Below, one piece after another: positions 1-12,330 of a stretch of 64,000 bases of DNA (position 1 is the first letter of the stretch; each line of letters begins with the position of its first letter). Position numbers and translations under genes: made by a program. Below the pieces are notes generated by a model that worked only from the letters and a program-made list of their open reading frames with translations, did not search any database and was not told the DNA's origin. Origin of the DNA: Wurfbainia villosa (lineage: Eukaryota > Streptophyta > Magnoliopsida > Zingiberales > Zingiberaceae); the NCBI GenBank assembly GCA_025175895.1, contig CM045989.1, positions 133,313,272-133,377,271 of the forward strand, read 5' to 3'.

Positions 1-891
1 GTTTCAGTCGCATCGGAAGAATGGATGGGCTGAGTCTTATGAAGACATGATGGATGAACCAAATCAATTTGGTTCTAATCCAATGGTGGAAAATAAATCA
101 AAGTGGTTTGGTTTGTTTTAAACGAATGAACCAAAGTTGGTTCGGTTCATTTTAACTTAAAATAGACCAACACGGTTTGATTTATTTTAACTTAAGTTAT
201 TGGAGTGGGTTAACGATTTTTGGTTATGAACCAATAACCATTAAGAGAATGTGTTCTCTATAAAAACACGGCTTAAGGGTTTTTTCGTGGAGAATTAATT
301 GGTTCAAGGGTTTTGGAAACCCTAACCTCCTCTCCTCTTCCTCCTCTAGGGTTGCCGCTCATCTCTTGTGCCGCCGCCCAAGTCTATTGCAGCTCCTCCT
401 CCTCGCCGCCGGCAACCCAACAGTCGCCGATGACTCCTCCGGCCATCCTCCCTTGGCCGTCGGCGACCAAGGAGCAACCTGCCATTGATTGGCCGACCAT
501 CTTCTCCACAAACACAAGCTATCTTGTTTCTCTCTTCATAGAGAGGTCGTTTAGTCGACGTTTTGTGCTCTGACAGTGACCTACTTGCCGGGGATTGGAT
601 CTCCGGAAATTCTCATAGGTGGAGGACCAAGGTTTTGTCAATTAGTTGACGAAAACCACTTCCGAGAAGTGAGTTCATGGAGCTCATTTTTAGATTCGAA
701 TTTGGATTCAGATTATGATTGTCTCTTGGATCACAACATCTTCGAAACGAGGCTAGTAACTCTTGCGAAGATGGGGCTCGTGGATTTGTGAAGCTATCCT
801 GAAGATACTCAGCGTGGATACGGATAGAGGCGATTCTAGCGAGGGTCGCTACGGTTGATGTCACTCCCGCTACACGTGATAGGTCAGGTAT
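1..891. repeat. LTR-like flank, interrupted by the Tekay-like element
   Basis: No convincing coding region is present; the short ORFs are not supported. A TATA-like box (CTCTATAAAAACAC) lies near 256-269, followed by a C/T-rich leader. This layout suits the promoter and R region of an LTR. The sequence resumes after the inserted element at 16284, where a T-rich stretch and a possible CCCAACA terminus near 16466-16472 follow. No partner LTR lies inside the window, so this is an inference. It could equally be ordinary intergenic DNA. Confidence 0.35.
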
Positions 892-3593
892 TGTTAAATA
901 CAAAAAAAAATATTAAATTTATTGGCCAAAATTTAAGAAAAATAATCCTAGGAATTATTTTGGGATTTTTGGAGAATTTTTCTGGATTTAAACGGAGCTT
1001 GTACGAGATTTTTACGGGGATAAAATAAATAGGCTATTGGAGGGCTTATTTGAAATATCAATTTTGAGGGGTTAATGTGTTAACTAAAAACCTAGGGTTA
1101 ACTCGAGTTGTTTCTTTTTCCCGAGCGTGGTCGCAGCCGCGCCTATTTTGTTTCCCAGTTGCGTTTTGGTTTCATTATCTTCCCCGACCCCTTTTCCCCG
1201 CCGCACCCGACAGTTTCTTTCTTTCCTCCGTCGCACACGACACCCGACTCATCTCTTCGTCATGACAACTTCTCCGCGCGACTCAATCTCTCGCAATCTC
1301 CCCGTTCTTTCTCGCGACCTCAGCCGCCGACCCTTCCCTCTTCCTCCTCTCGCCCTTTTCTCCTCGCGGCAGAAGGCGCCCAGTGGAACCCTCGATGCCG
1401 TGGGCGAAGGCGCGGCCTGGCGGGGAGGTTAGTCGGCGGCAATTTGAATGCTCAGCGTGTGGTTCCTTAGTACCTCTTACTCGGGACCTCACCGATCGCT
1501 GCGTGATCCGACGACGGCTTATCGAAGCGTATTGCCAAAGTGCGGGGTTCCATCACGGGTGGTCGCTGTAGCTAGGTAAGGTCTGATTGAATTTCTAGCC
1601 GTGGTTCCCCTCTCTTAGCTTGATCCGTTGACAGAGGGTAGAAAGGGGGGAACACGGGCTGCGCGACCGTGAGGGGAGGGCTGTTGGTGTAGGTTGCTCT
1701 GTTGGTGGTTATCAGAGCGAGGTAAGAACCAGTTTCTTCTTACTTTGGATAAATTGTGGTTTTAATTGGTTGAATTGATTGATGATTTAGGGCAGCGATA
1801 ATTTCTGACAGATTGAGCAGTTGGGGGAAGAGCTGTCGAGGGGAGGTTCTATTGCAGGTAAATATCTTGATTTTCTCTGTTTTCTTGCCGTCCATTTCGA
1901 TTCTAGTGGTGAGTGTTGTTGTTGGCTGTGAGAATTAATAATTAAGATGGAAATTGGTAAGTTCGGATATGGGTGTTTATAAATGCTTAATAGGTTGTTA
2001 ATTAGTTTAATGGTCGATAGGGTTTGATGTGAAGAATTGTTTAGGTTATGTGGATAATTAGATCAATCTAGTTTATCGGGCTACGAAGTTGATGTAGGAT
2101 CCGATTCGATCAGTCGTTGCATGATTGTACTTAATCAAAATGTTTGTTATATGCAGGTTTCGATCACAAGGCAGATCCACGGGCATGAAGATTTGCATTA
2201 TTTCGAGCAATTTATATAAGGCAGGTATTTTGACTTATCTTTTTGATATAGTCATGTTGATATGCTAGTTAGGATAGCTTGCAATAATTTTCATGTTTAT
2301 ATGCCTAGTATGTTTTGTGCCTACTTGATACATGCATTTGATCAGTATGATTATATCTTCCCTGTTTTACTCGGATCATGGATATGTACTTATTGGTTGT
2401 GCATATTATTCGGTTATGCATTTTAGTTGGATTTACATGTTTTAGTATCATGCACCATCTTGCATGATTGCATGCTGGCTGGACGGGGTTCCTTTATAGT
2501 TGAGCCCGCAACCAGTTATATGGCCTGCACACACTGCCACTCATGGGTTAGTGATACATCAGGAGGGTGTATGCAGTTGCTCTGTCAGGCTCCGTTGGTC
2601 CGCTCATGGGTAGCGATGAGGCAGTGTGGTAGCGGGCAGGGATCCCTCCTCTGGTCTATGACACCGGGAGATGAGAGCTTAGCTCCCCCACTCTGTTTGG
2701 GGCAGGAGGATAGGTATACTCCGACAGCATCCTGTCCACTCGGTCACTCAGGAGCAGTGATGGCAGAGTGCACAGTTGTCATAGCCTTACCCACTCGGCT
2801 TCACCATCGCATGTGAGGCGGCTGACTGGCGTCAGGGGTGACCATGTTGTTTGCATGGCATGCATGTTGCATGGATAGCATTTGTATTATGTTTGCTGCA
2901 TTTTTATTGATGCCTTGGATGTTGCATATGATTTTCAAGCATACAGGATTCATATTTGTATATGGTGATGACCTTATCTCTTATAGTATGACACATGCTC
3001 CTGTATCAGGGTAGGAGATTCAGGTAAGTACAGTCCTTTTGTATTTCTTGCTTGCATACCCTATATGTGAGACTGTACTGACATGATTCTTATTGTTAGC
3101 TATATCTTACTTTGCATATCGACCATATTCACTAAGTTCTTTGAACTTACCCCGTTGTTTTACATCTGTTTCAGGTTGAAACTGCCAGGAGAGTCCAGCT
3201 GTCATCCCCCCTCGTCGAAATGGATAGGTTTTATTGGTCTTATGGTTTTGGTTTTTAACTAGATGAAGTGTGTAGGATTTGTGTTTGTTTTGGTTATGTA
3301 CTTGTGGAGGTTTGGAGATATTTGTTGTGTCCTTATGGACTATTCGATTGGTTTGGTTGTATATTTCTGCTCAGATGGCAGAAGGGGTAAGTCTAGATAT
3401 AGTAGACCGTTGCTATTTACCTGGATTGATGGCCTGAGGCCAATTTATTATCTGCGTGTGTAGTTTTTGTTCCGGTCGTATTGACCGATGTATAGTGGCC
3501 GTGTAAGCCTTGTATGCAAGTTCCATATTGTCACCCGTATAGGGGAGATGCTGCCGGATTTTCGTCTGGCGGGGACTCCCTCGTGGCGTGACA
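892..3593 (+). repeat. 5' LTR of Tekay-like element
   Basis: The 2702-bp repeat matches 13550-16278 over its whole length with scattered substitutions and short indels. It starts TG and ends CA. A CpG-dense part (about 1375-1560) differs far more from the partner than the flanks do. The open frame at 2427-2816 lies inside the LTR, recurs in the other LTR simply by duplication, and resembles no retroelement protein, so I do not call it a gene. Confidence 0.92.
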
Positions 3594-3600
3594 ATTTATT

Positions 3601-3613
3601 TGGTATCAGAGTC
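3601..3613 (+). promoter_or_regulatory. Primer binding site of Tekay-like element
   Basis: TGGTATCAGAGTC begins seven bases after the LTR terminus. It matches the plant initiator-Met tRNA 3' end (family form TGGTATCAGAGC) apart from the last bases. Confidence 0.85.
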
Positions 3614-5373
3614 AGGTTCCGAGTTCCTTATGGTCTTTGGGTTTTTGGAGTTTGCCATGTTTGGCAGGTTAACTGGGGTATTTTTGGATTGGTACGAATT
3701 TCCGACGATTTTTATGTTTCGGAAATTCGAGGTATTATTGACGAGGTCAATATGGGGGATTTGGCGGCGACAGGACATCTCCAAACGACTAACAGGTGAA
3801 TAAATTCTAGAAAATTTTCTAGATTTAGTGCATATTTGTATTGGTTATATTGGTTATGCGGTGATATCATGTTTTTGTCTAGTATTGTTTTAACTTTATA
3901 TCTGTTAGACTGCATATGGTTATTAATTACTATTACTGCTATAGGTAGCTAGTTATCATTGTGATATAAATGATTAGATATTATTGGTAGATGTTTACCT
4001 ATTTCTATTTGGACTAGTATTAGGATTGGACTAGTATTAGAAGTGGACTAGTTGAATAATATGACTAAGATGGATAAATTTGTAGAAGGTATACATATAG
4101 GTTCTTGAACTCACTAGATCCTAGTGCATGATGACATGATTACATTGCTTACGTAGTTTAGGATATATATAGGCATCTGATGCTTTATTTAGTATTGCCT
4201 TGACTTTGTTCTGGCATGACCCTTTAGTTATACCCTAATTAATTTCAGCCATTGATTTCCATTAGTATGACTATGCTGTCGTTTATTAGACAGCGTGTTA
4301 TATGTTTATATGGTTATGTGTTTTTGCGGTGGATACCATGATTAAGACTAGTAGAGATAGAATAACTTAGATGAAGTTATTCTATAGGAGCGGATCTTAG
4401 GAATGAAACAACATTAGTAGAACCCTAGGTGTTGAAACCCTATGCATAATAATCCGGATGTGCTTAATGATATATGGTTATCCATTTACTGTTTCAGTGA
4501 TATGGTGATCGGACTAGTAGAAGTCGTATGATTAGGATGCGATTAATCCTTGGGGGGTAGATAATGTTGAGCATATCTATCAGTTGCCAACTATATCACC
4601 CATTCATGGTTGAGGAAAAGTTTACAATAGTGTTTCCCTATAGGTGCTTTGTATATTGTGGTCAATCATGCCTCCCAATCATGGTTGAGAAGACCTACTG
4701 TAAGGTTATATTCTTGCATTATTCGTTCGGAGTTGGTGATAATCAGATTCGTATGATGCCTGTAGCTAGATAGCTACTTTACGAGTTAAGTACCCACGAG
4801 ATCTGTTCGTGGAAGCATGATGTAGCATGCATGATTGAACTGGTAGAATGATATAATTTAGACTTAACCTTCTTATCGTGCTTGTTAGTAGAGGGGTTGT
4901 CTTTATTGGCTTTGATAAGCGTTTCCTGTTAGCTGGGACGAAACCCTATGATTAATCGTCTCGACGTGTTTATGAGTGGACTGAACTTATGATTTTTATT
5001 GACTTTGATAACCGATCATGTTAGAAGGGTTGGAACCCTAGACTTAACCATCTCGACTTATTTATTAATAAGTCGATAATCTTTACCGGCTTTGGTAAAC
5101 ATTTCCTATTAGAGGTGTTGAAACCCTCGCTTGACCATCTCAATGGGCTTAATTGTAGATCGATGATCCTTATCGATTTTGATAGATGTTCTATGCTAGA
5201 TGTATTGGATAACCCTAGGCTTAACAACCTAGGATAATCGACTGCTCACGCGACCTATTGGTGGTAGTACGCTAGTGCGTGCAGTCAATAATTAGATATT
5301 TATATACTGCCTGTCTATCCATGAGTCTCATTCGTGGTAGCATATAGTTGCGCGTAGACCGTGCTATTGATTG
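3614..5373 (+). other. Non-coding interior of Tekay-like element, left of nested insert
   Basis: This 1.76-kb stretch is AT-rich and has no ORF resembling gag or pol. It holds a short direct repeat (GGACTAGTATTAG type, about 4009-4053), a roughly 80-bp duplicated motif near 4595-4710 (ATGGTTGAG blocks), and the tandem array listed at 4858-5232. It may be leader sequence or the remains of an older LTR; the sequence alone does not settle it. Confidence 0.5.
4858..5232 (+). repeat. Degenerate tandem repeat, 86-93 bp unit, about 4 copies
   Basis: The phrase CTTTGATAA (variants CTTTGGTAA, TTTTGATAG) recurs at about 4910, 5003, 5090 and 5176. Each is followed by a GAAACCCT/GGAACCCTA block, then TTAACCATCTCGA, then a CTTTACCGG/CTTATCGA-like end. 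Copies are diverged, so the array is old. Confidence 0.7.
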
Positions 5374-6439
5374 TGTTGGTGCAGGGGCACTAGATAATCG
5401 AACCTGTGTTTTGATTATGGCAAAGACACAAAGTTAAGTTTACATCGTTATCTCACGAGCTATCAAGTGTGCAGAAAAGTATTAAAGCTGGAGCTAAAGG
5501 CTAGCGACACCCGGAGGAAGCCGCGGTGGTCGGGCGACACTCGAGTGACTTCGGAGGGAGCCGAAGGAATCAAGTGGAAGGCCGGAAGCGAGAGCTACTA
5601 TCGAGGTAAGCTCGTGTGAGTGAGAGATTGTAAGGTTGTGTCCTCTTTACGGGGACGACCATAGGCGGCGATCCGATTAAGACTTCCCGTGGAAGGTCTA
5701 GGTCGAGATCGGACGGTCAGAAACCGTCGCATTTATCATTTTCTGAGCTAACCTCTTATTGCAGGGAAGTGGCCAAGTGTGGCAATGATCATTTGGACAC
5801 ATAGCTGATCCGATCGATGCCCATCGATCGGTGATGGGAGTCATCGATCCGTGATGGCGACGACTTAGCTTTTGCGCTAGGTCAAAATGGATAACGTTTG
5901 ACGCGGCCACTTCGCGATAAAATTTGGAAAAATCTATGATCCATTCCAAAGAAATAGGAGACAATTTCATAGGCCAAAGTCTATAAAAGGAGGGGAGGAT
6001 TCCACTCCAAATCACATCAATTATTCATCAAGTGCTCCTACAACGCCAACGCTTCAACACCGTCATAACGCCGACGCGACGACAACCTCAGATCTTCTTC
6101 GTCGGCAGCAGCATCTAGTAATACTTTTTATTATTGTATTCGTTGTTTTTTTTGTAACGAGGTGAGGTAGGCTTGTTGCCTCATCCTCGTACTTCCGGAT
6201 TTTGTGATCGTTGTCTCCTACCTCCAACGAGGAGGAGACGTTATAGTGTTTTGCCCTCCGTACGCGGTCAAGGACCGATAGGGCCTTGGAGTAGCAACCA
6301 CTGGGTTGTGAACCAAGTAAAATAAACGTGTCATTTTATTTTCCGCTGTGTTTACTCGTTTACTTTGCGACGTCTAACGAAAACGAAAGTTTTACGATCG
6401 CTATTCACCCCCCCTCTAGCGACGCTTCTCGATCCAACA
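5374..6439 (+). repeat. 5' LTR of nested copia gag-only element
   Basis: This 1066-bp LTR has a TATA box in AGTCTATAAAAGGAGG at about 5979-5994. Near the 3' end it carries CTATTCACCCCCCCTCTAG, a phrase also found in the second gag-only element. Compared with its 1022-bp partner it is nearly identical except in two GC/CpG-rich patches (about 5720-5880 and 6030-6090). Confidence 0.93.
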
Positions 6440-6441
6440 AT

Positions 6442-6453
6442 TGGTATCAGAGC
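6442..6453 (+). promoter_or_regulatory. Primer binding site (initiator-Met tRNA)
   Basis: TGGTATCAGAGC follows the LTR end by two bases and is an exact match to the usual plant copia primer site. Confidence 0.93.
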
Positions 6454-6933
6454 GGGGGCGCTAAGATTTGGTGAAACCACCGATCTAGCACGTTTTGGTT
6501 TTTTGTTCGTATTTTTCGATTCGTATCTTTCTCTGGTTTTTATTCCTCCCGCACTACTAATCCAAGACGAAGTCTTGGTACGTTTCTTTTGGTTGTGTGC
6601 TTGCAAGTTTTCTCTCTTGGAGTAGCCGACGGTAAAACGGCCATAACTTTTCGCACAAGTGGACTCACATAACGATCTACATACCAAATCGAAGCTCTCA
6701 GAAAGATCTACATTTATTACGAGGGTTTACCCTCGTAACAAGATGTTTCCAGCCCCAAAATCCAACGTTCAGTAGCCTTTCGGGGACACCGAAGGTCGTA
6801 AGTTTCTAATTTGTTTTAGTTTCTTATTCTTCTTATTTATTTCTGTTTATTTCCTATTATTTCAAGACTTACTAATCCAAGACCAAGTCTTGGAATTCTC
6901 TTTGGTTTTATTTGTATTTTTGCAAGAGACTTA

Positions 6934-8352
6934 ATGGCTCACATTGAGGGGTATAGCACCACCCGACCTCCGTTCTTTAACGGAGATGATTTCCGTTATT
7001 GGAAAGGTCGGATGGAGTGTTTCTTGAAAACACAAGTCGAGACTTGGATAATAATCCAAACCGGCTTTGCTCTACCCACCAATGATCAAGGAGAGGCCTT
7101 GGATTTCAACAAGTGGACAAATGCAACCAAGAGGCAAATAGAAGCCGATGCAAGAGCAACCCAAATATTGCAATGCGGCTTGTCCAAGGAGGAACTCAAC
7201 CGCATCGGACCATTCATTAGCGCCAAAGACCTCTGGAATAAATTGATTGACTTACACGAAGGGACGGCCGATGCTAAGGTATGTAAAAGAGATTTACTTT
7301 TAAATAAACTGTATAATCTAAAGATGCAGGATCATGAGACCGCCACCCAACTACATGCGCGGATCCAAGATATCGTCAACGATCTTCATTCGATCGGGCA
7401 AGCCATAGAGAACCGGGACCTTATAAGGTACGCTTTAAATGCTTTCCCTAGGACTACCTTGTGGGCATCCATGGTCGATGTCTACAAGGTCTCTAAGGAC
7501 CTTTCGAAGCTTAGGTTAGATGAATTATTTTCTGAGTTTGAACTTCATGAGCAAACTAACGTGGTCCGGGCCGAGAGAGGTATTGCTCTACTTGCAGGAC
7601 AAAGAAGGAAATTGAAGAATGACAACCAAAAGAAAAAGGTAGCAAGAAAAGCCTTCCATGCAACTTGGGAAAACAGAGAAGACATAGCTTACATGGCAAG
7701 AACGGAGGAGTCCGAGTCAGAATCCGAAGCCGAGTCCAACTACAACTCCGACTCCGACCCCGAAGATTATTTCGAGAGAATCGAGAGAAAACTCAAAGCC
7801 GAACCAAAAGGGAAAGTCAAGGTTAATCGCTCTTTAATTAGTACGCTTTACAATACAATTAAAATGCTTAATAGGAAATTAACTAAGTCCGAGTCTAGGG
7901 TTGAGTCGTTACTTGAGGAGGTTGAAACCCTCAAGCAAGAGGCTACTCTAACCCCTTCAACTAGTCAAGTTCAAGAGGGAAACTCAACTCAAATTGAAAA
8001 ACTTGAGGAGGAGAATTCTCTCTTAAAAGACCAAGTTCAAGAGGTTGAGGCTAGGTTGGAAAGGTTCATGTTGGGATCTAAGAACCTTAATCGACTACTT
8101 GGAACCCAAAGAGCAGTGTACAACAAAGCCGGACTCGGATTTAAGTCAACGACTATGAATAGGTCATATATGTCTATCGTAAATCGTAGTCATCAAAGAG
8201 TCCAAGCATGGGTCCCTAAGAACTTTTTGATCTCAACTCTAGGATCCAACACGTACTGGGTTCCCAAGGACCAAATCCACTATGTGGATAGACCGAACCG
8301 ATTCAACGGTCTAGGGGGAGCCAGTACAAAATATGTTTGTGCTTTGACTTAG
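6934..8352 (+). CDS. Copia Gag polyprotein (gag-only element), 472 aa
   Basis: This structural capsid-type protein is the only product of the element. Residues 1-40 hold the copia Gag start (FFNGDDFRYWKGRMECFLKT). Residues about 60-210 match the UBN2-type Gag domain (LWNKLIDLHEGTADAKVCKR, then the AFPRTTLWASMV segment). An acidic Glu/Ser stretch follows near 255-280, then a coiled coil at about 300-380 (many K/E/L heptads). The C-terminal WVPK motifs (residues about 425-465) recur in the second gag-only element. The CCHC zinc knuckle usual for copia Gag is not visible, which is odd for an unbroken ORF. The start is the first ATG after a leader of about 480 bases, in good frame with the family N-terminus. 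Protease, RT and integrase are absent downstream. Confidence 0.9.
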   Translation: MAHIEGYSTTRPPFFNGDDFRYWKGRMECFLKTQVETWIIIQTGFALPTNDQGEALDFNKWTNATKRQIEADARATQILQCGLSKEELNRIGPFISAKDLWNKLIDLHEGTADAKVCKRDLLLNKLYNLKMQDHETATQLHARIQDIVNDLHSIGQAIENRDLIRYALNAFPRTTLWASMVDVYKVSKDLSKLRLDELFSEFELHEQTNVVRAERGIALLAGQRRKLKNDNQKKKVARKAFHATWENREDIAYMARTEESESESEAESNYNSDSDPEDYFERIERKLKAEPKGKVKVNRSLISTLYNTIKMLNRKLTKSESRVESLLEEVETLKQEATLTPSTSQVQEGNSTQIEKLEEENSLLKDQVQEVEARLERFMLGSKNLNRLLGTQRAVYNKAGLGFKSTTMNRSYMSIVNRSHQRVQAWVPKNFLISTLGSNTYWVPKDQIHYVDRPNRFNGLGGASTKYVCALT

Positions 8353-9299
8353 AAATTGCATGCTTTAACCTAAAAAGTTTGTGCTTTAAAACTTTTGAAC
8401 TCACTTAGAACACGTACATAATCAACTAAAATCCTATTTAAAAGATTGAGCCTCGGGAGCCTCTTTTCAAAAATAACCGATTAGACTAGGAAATAATCTT
8501 AGGTGAGTCAAGTCATCATTTTCTTGAAAATGGCTTTGTCTAAGGAAGTGGTCGATGATCCGATAAAAGAAGGCCCTGTGCTCGCCACGACTGAAGCCAT
8601 GATCTTGAAAAGGTAAACTTGACAAGCCTAGGTCAAATCCAAATCTAACATAAAAGTACTTGAACCTAAATGCACTTAATCAACTTAATTGAAAGTCATC
8701 TCACAAAAACACATAAGTATGACATGCTTGATCATATAGACACAGGTGAGATGTTAAGGATAATTGAAATATAGTTAAAACAACCTCTTCAAAATACTAC
8801 TTATTTTTTTCAACTATTGTACTTAACAACCTTAGGCTAAATTTAGCGCCCCCTACATCTCTTATACTTCATATATTTGACTAAGGGGGAGAGCAAACTA
8901 ACCCTAAAGGGTTATATTACAAACCTTTAGATTATTGGTGCTGAGGGACACACCTCGAACCAATCTATCTAATTACTGCTAGACGCATGCTTGGACTCAT
9001 AGTTGATTTATTTTGATGCATGCATATACCATATTGTCTTTCAACCCCTATTTTTATATAACAAACCCCAACGTTTATTTTGATTTATGGCAAAAGGGGA
9101 GAAGAGCGAAAGTTAAGGGGAGTAACACAAAATTTATTTAATTTTGAACTAAAGTATCTCTTTCAAAACTCACCAAGGGTTAAGAGGAGTTTTGGATGGG
9201 GAGTTTTTGAAAATGACATTCATCATTTACTATACTTGGTTTATGCTTTAATTTCCCTTAACTTTGTGTTGGTTTGCCATAGATCAAAAAGGGGGAGAT
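8353..9299 (+). other. Non-coding 3' interior and polypurine tract of the gag-only element
   Basis: No pol-like coding sequence is seen in either strand. It ends in the polypurine tract AAAAAGGGGGAGAT directly before the 3' LTR (about 9286-9299), the expected plus-strand primer. A second AAGGGGGAGAG tract at about 8883-8893 could be an additional polypurine tract. Confidence 0.7.
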
Positions 9300-10321
9300 T
9301 GTTGGTGCAGGGGCACTAGATAATCGAACCTGTGTTTTGATTATGGCAAAGACACAAAGTTAAGTTTACATCGTTATCTCACGAGCTATCAAGTGTGCAG
9401 AAAAGTATTAAAGCTGGAGCTAAAGGCTAGCGACACCCGGAGGAAGCCGCGGTGGTCGGGCGACACTCGAGTGACTTCGGAGGGAGCCGAAGGAATCAAG
9501 TGGAAGGCCAGAAGCGAGAGCTACTATCGAGGTAAGCTCGTGTGAGTGAGAGATTGTAAGGTTGTGTCCTCTTTACGGGGACGACCATAGGCGGCGATCC
9601 GATTAAGACTTCCCGTGGAAGGTCTAGGTCGAGATCGATGGACGTAAACCGTCTCATTTATCATTTTCTGATCTAACATCTTATTGCGAGGAAGTGGCCG
9701 TGGCGATCACTGGACACATAGCGCCGATCGATGCCCATCGATCGATGGGAGTCATCGATCGATGGCGGCGACTCTTTGCGCTAGGTCAAAAGCGGATAAC
9801 GCTTGACGCGCCACTTCGCGATAAAATTTGGAAAAATCCATGATCCGTTCCAAAGAAATAGGAGACAATTTCAGAGGCCAAAGTCTATAAAAGGAGGGGA
9901 GGATTCCACTCCAAATCACATCAATTATTCATCAAGTCATACCAACGCAAGCCTGACGGCACAACCTCAGATCTTCTTCGTCGGCAGCAGCATCTAGTAA
10001 TACTTTTTATTATTGTATTCGTTGTTGTTTTTGTAACGAGGTGAGGTAGGCTTGTTGCCTCATCCTCGTACTTCCGGATTTTGTGATCGTTGTCTCCTAC
10101 CTCCAACGAGGAGGAGATGTTATAGTGTTTTGCCCTCCGTACGCGGTCAAGGACCGATAGGGCCTTGGAGTAGCAACCACTGGGTTGTGAACCAAGTAAA
10201 ATAAACGTGTCATTTTATTTTCCGCTGTGTTTACTCGTTTACTTTGCGTATCGAACGAACGAAAACGAAAGTTTTACGATCGCTATTCACCCCCCCTCTA
10301 GCGACGCTTCTCGATCCAACA
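9300..10321 (+). repeat. 3' LTR of nested copia gag-only element
   Basis: This 1022-bp LTR is partner to 5374-6439, with the same TG...CA ends and a TATA box near 9886-9895. It is 44 bases shorter, with most of the difference in the CpG-rich patches. Confidence 0.93.
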
Positions 10322-10326
10322 GATTG

Positions 10327-10965
10327 TCGGCCCATGGGTTACGTTCGCGGTAGCTCATAGATAGTTCCCTTTTTGTGCGAGAGCCACGAGGCTTTATCGT
10401 GGTATCCGGATGTGCACTGCTTGTTACAGTGGTTGTGTATGTTGCCGGTATATTTGTTATACTGCTGATCAGGATAGTTGCAGACTGATATTGGTACTCT
10501 GAGGGTTGGGTTACACTAGCTTGTTCCCTGTGACTTCCATTATGTGCATTATGATTATGCACTATTGTATATCCATCCACTGAGTGGTTGTACTTATCCC
10601 CTCCTCACTTATCCTCTAGGTTAACTGATGGAGGACGTGTCATGTTGACCTACCTTCGTGTCACTCAGAGAGTTCCTTGCTGTGCTTGTTCTATTGCATC
10701 GTCGAGATGTCGATTTGTTTACTTTATCGGTACTGCATTTTGTTTATGCACTTAGGATTTTTGTCGCAATTTGATTCGGTGTCATAAAACTATTTTACTT
10801 TAATTGATTATGTTTAGTCGTGCATGCAAGCAATTAATAAAATATTGGTATTTCTATAATTATTTCGAGGTTTTTAATAGATCTGGTCCTTGTATTTCGA
10901 AATATTGTCACTAAGGGGCTCCTCTGTCATTTGGATGATGAATATGCCCCCAGGACGTGACAATT
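10327..10965 (+). repeat. Possible relict LTR end inside the Tekay-like interior
   Basis: The stretch ends GGACGTGACA, followed at once by ATTTTATTGGTTT. This resembles the junction of the element's own LTR and leader (GGCGTGACA then ATTTATTTGGTATCAG). Upstream it looks like LTR sequence, with no ORF. It may be the end of a second, older Tekay-type LTR joined in by recombination. Identity to the outer LTRs is low, so the call is tentative. Confidence 0.4.
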
Positions 10966-11139
10966 TTATTGGTTTGCAATTTTGGTTTGTGGGTTTTGTG
11001 TTTCAAGGATTTTCTTTCCTTGGATTTTTGGGAGTTCTCGTGTTTTGGGATCAGACAAGTTGAAGGATATCTCTGAGCTATAGGAAAAGTATTGTCTTTA
11101 GTGGTTACTGTACTTTAGTGGTTAGGAAGAGTATTGACT

Positions 11140-12330
11140 TAGTGAAATTGCCCCTACTCATGGTCGGGGACGAGGTCGAAGACTTAGTGACCTTGCGGAA
11201 CCTAACGATGATTTCGGAAGTATGGACTCTTTAGAGGTGCCGACTGATGATGAATTAGGAAGCTAGGGATTTGGCCTGCTAGCCACCAATTTGAAGGACA
11301 AGGAGTAAACCCTCAGAAAATATCAGTCCCTACTAAAAGTGATTTGGTTATGGATAAGGCGTGTATGTCTACACTGGTCAAGACGATGAAAGATCGTTTT
11401 ACCTTATTGTAGGAGGTGTTGGATGGGATATTTATCTGTCCCAGAATTTCTTTCAGAGAAGATCCGGAACTCTTGGTTAAAAGAGAGATGGACTTTTGAG
11501 ATTATACATCGAATATCGATGATAGAATGTGGTAGTTGGGGAAGGAAATGAATATCCTTCATTTTGGATAGAGGACTTATTTGGATTAGCTATAGGACAT
11601 CTGTGTATACTCTAGGATTGATTTATGACTGGTTGGTTGATATTGTAGTGACATGGTGTCATACAATTATCATTGTCGTTGTAATGATTGTTATATCAAC
11701 AGCCTAGAGTAAAGAGAATGCAGGTGTGTAGCGACGACAATTTCATACTCGGTATGAATTGTATGAGCTTATGATTATCTTATTAGACTTATTGATGACT
11801 TAGTCGTCCAGGGATTTGGGAAGTTGTGTATTCTGGACACGATTGGCTCAGTTGTTGTCGTTGGATTGCATAACTTGGCGACTGTTGAGGGTGGTAGTTG
11901 GAGTTGCGCACTCGGTCACCGTTGATGGTAGTTTTCTTGGTATTGATTTGATTATTACTATAGATATGGATAGAATGCTCAAGCGGTACTACATCGCTGA
12001 TTGGATGGATCAGGAAGGTGATGGAATTTATGTGGTCTGAAGCTTGTGAAACTAGTTTCAGGGTTCAGACGATGGTTGACTTTTACGCCAGTGTTGATTA
12101 ATCATTCTGGTGTGAATGGAAGGGTAGTGTACATGGATGCATCATTTCGGGGATCGGAGCGATTCCGATGCTATTGAATAAGACGTATCCTAAGCTTACG
12201 GCAGTTAAAGGACTGCGAGATAAGCCGTCATATATATGACATGGACTTCGCAGTTATTATGTTGTTTTGAAGAGGTGAGGAGCAGGAATGCTCATGGAGT
12301 TTTGGCTAGCTACTGAATAGCTACTATAGA
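11140..12330 (+). pseudogene. Degenerate gag/RT-RNase H remains of Tekay-like element
   Basis: Near 11155-11275 one frame reads THGRGRGRRLSDLAEPNDDF, a basic RGRGR start seen in Tekay Gag proteins, then stops. Around 12085-12240 short frames resemble RNase H (VVYMDASFRGS; LKDCEISRHIYDMDFAVIM), the first containing the family's Asp. Between them only broken frames remain and the RT catalytic motif is not visible. This suggests large deletions plus stops. Function is lost. Confidence 0.55.

Larger units (their letters stand above)
5374..10321 (+). mobile_element. Copia gag-only (TR-GAG type) LTR element, nested in the Tekay-like element
   Basis: Direct repeats at 5374-6439 and 9300-10321 both start TGTTGGTGCAGGGG and end GATCCAACA. 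The target duplication GATTG lies at 5369-5373 and 10322-10326. The interior is only 2.86 kb: an initiator-Met primer site, one intact gag ORF, about 0.9 kb without coding sequence, and a polypurine tract. No protease, integrase, RT or RNase H is present, so it must borrow pol from a relative. Terminal-repeat retrotransposons with only a gag domain are a known plant class. The gag ORF is unbroken, which suggests recent activity. Confidence 0.93.

Noticed and set aside
2427..2816. 129-codon ORF, repeated at 15111-15500
   Set aside because: It lies inside both Tekay-like LTRs, so its conservation follows from LTR duplication; no family resemblance or promoter context.
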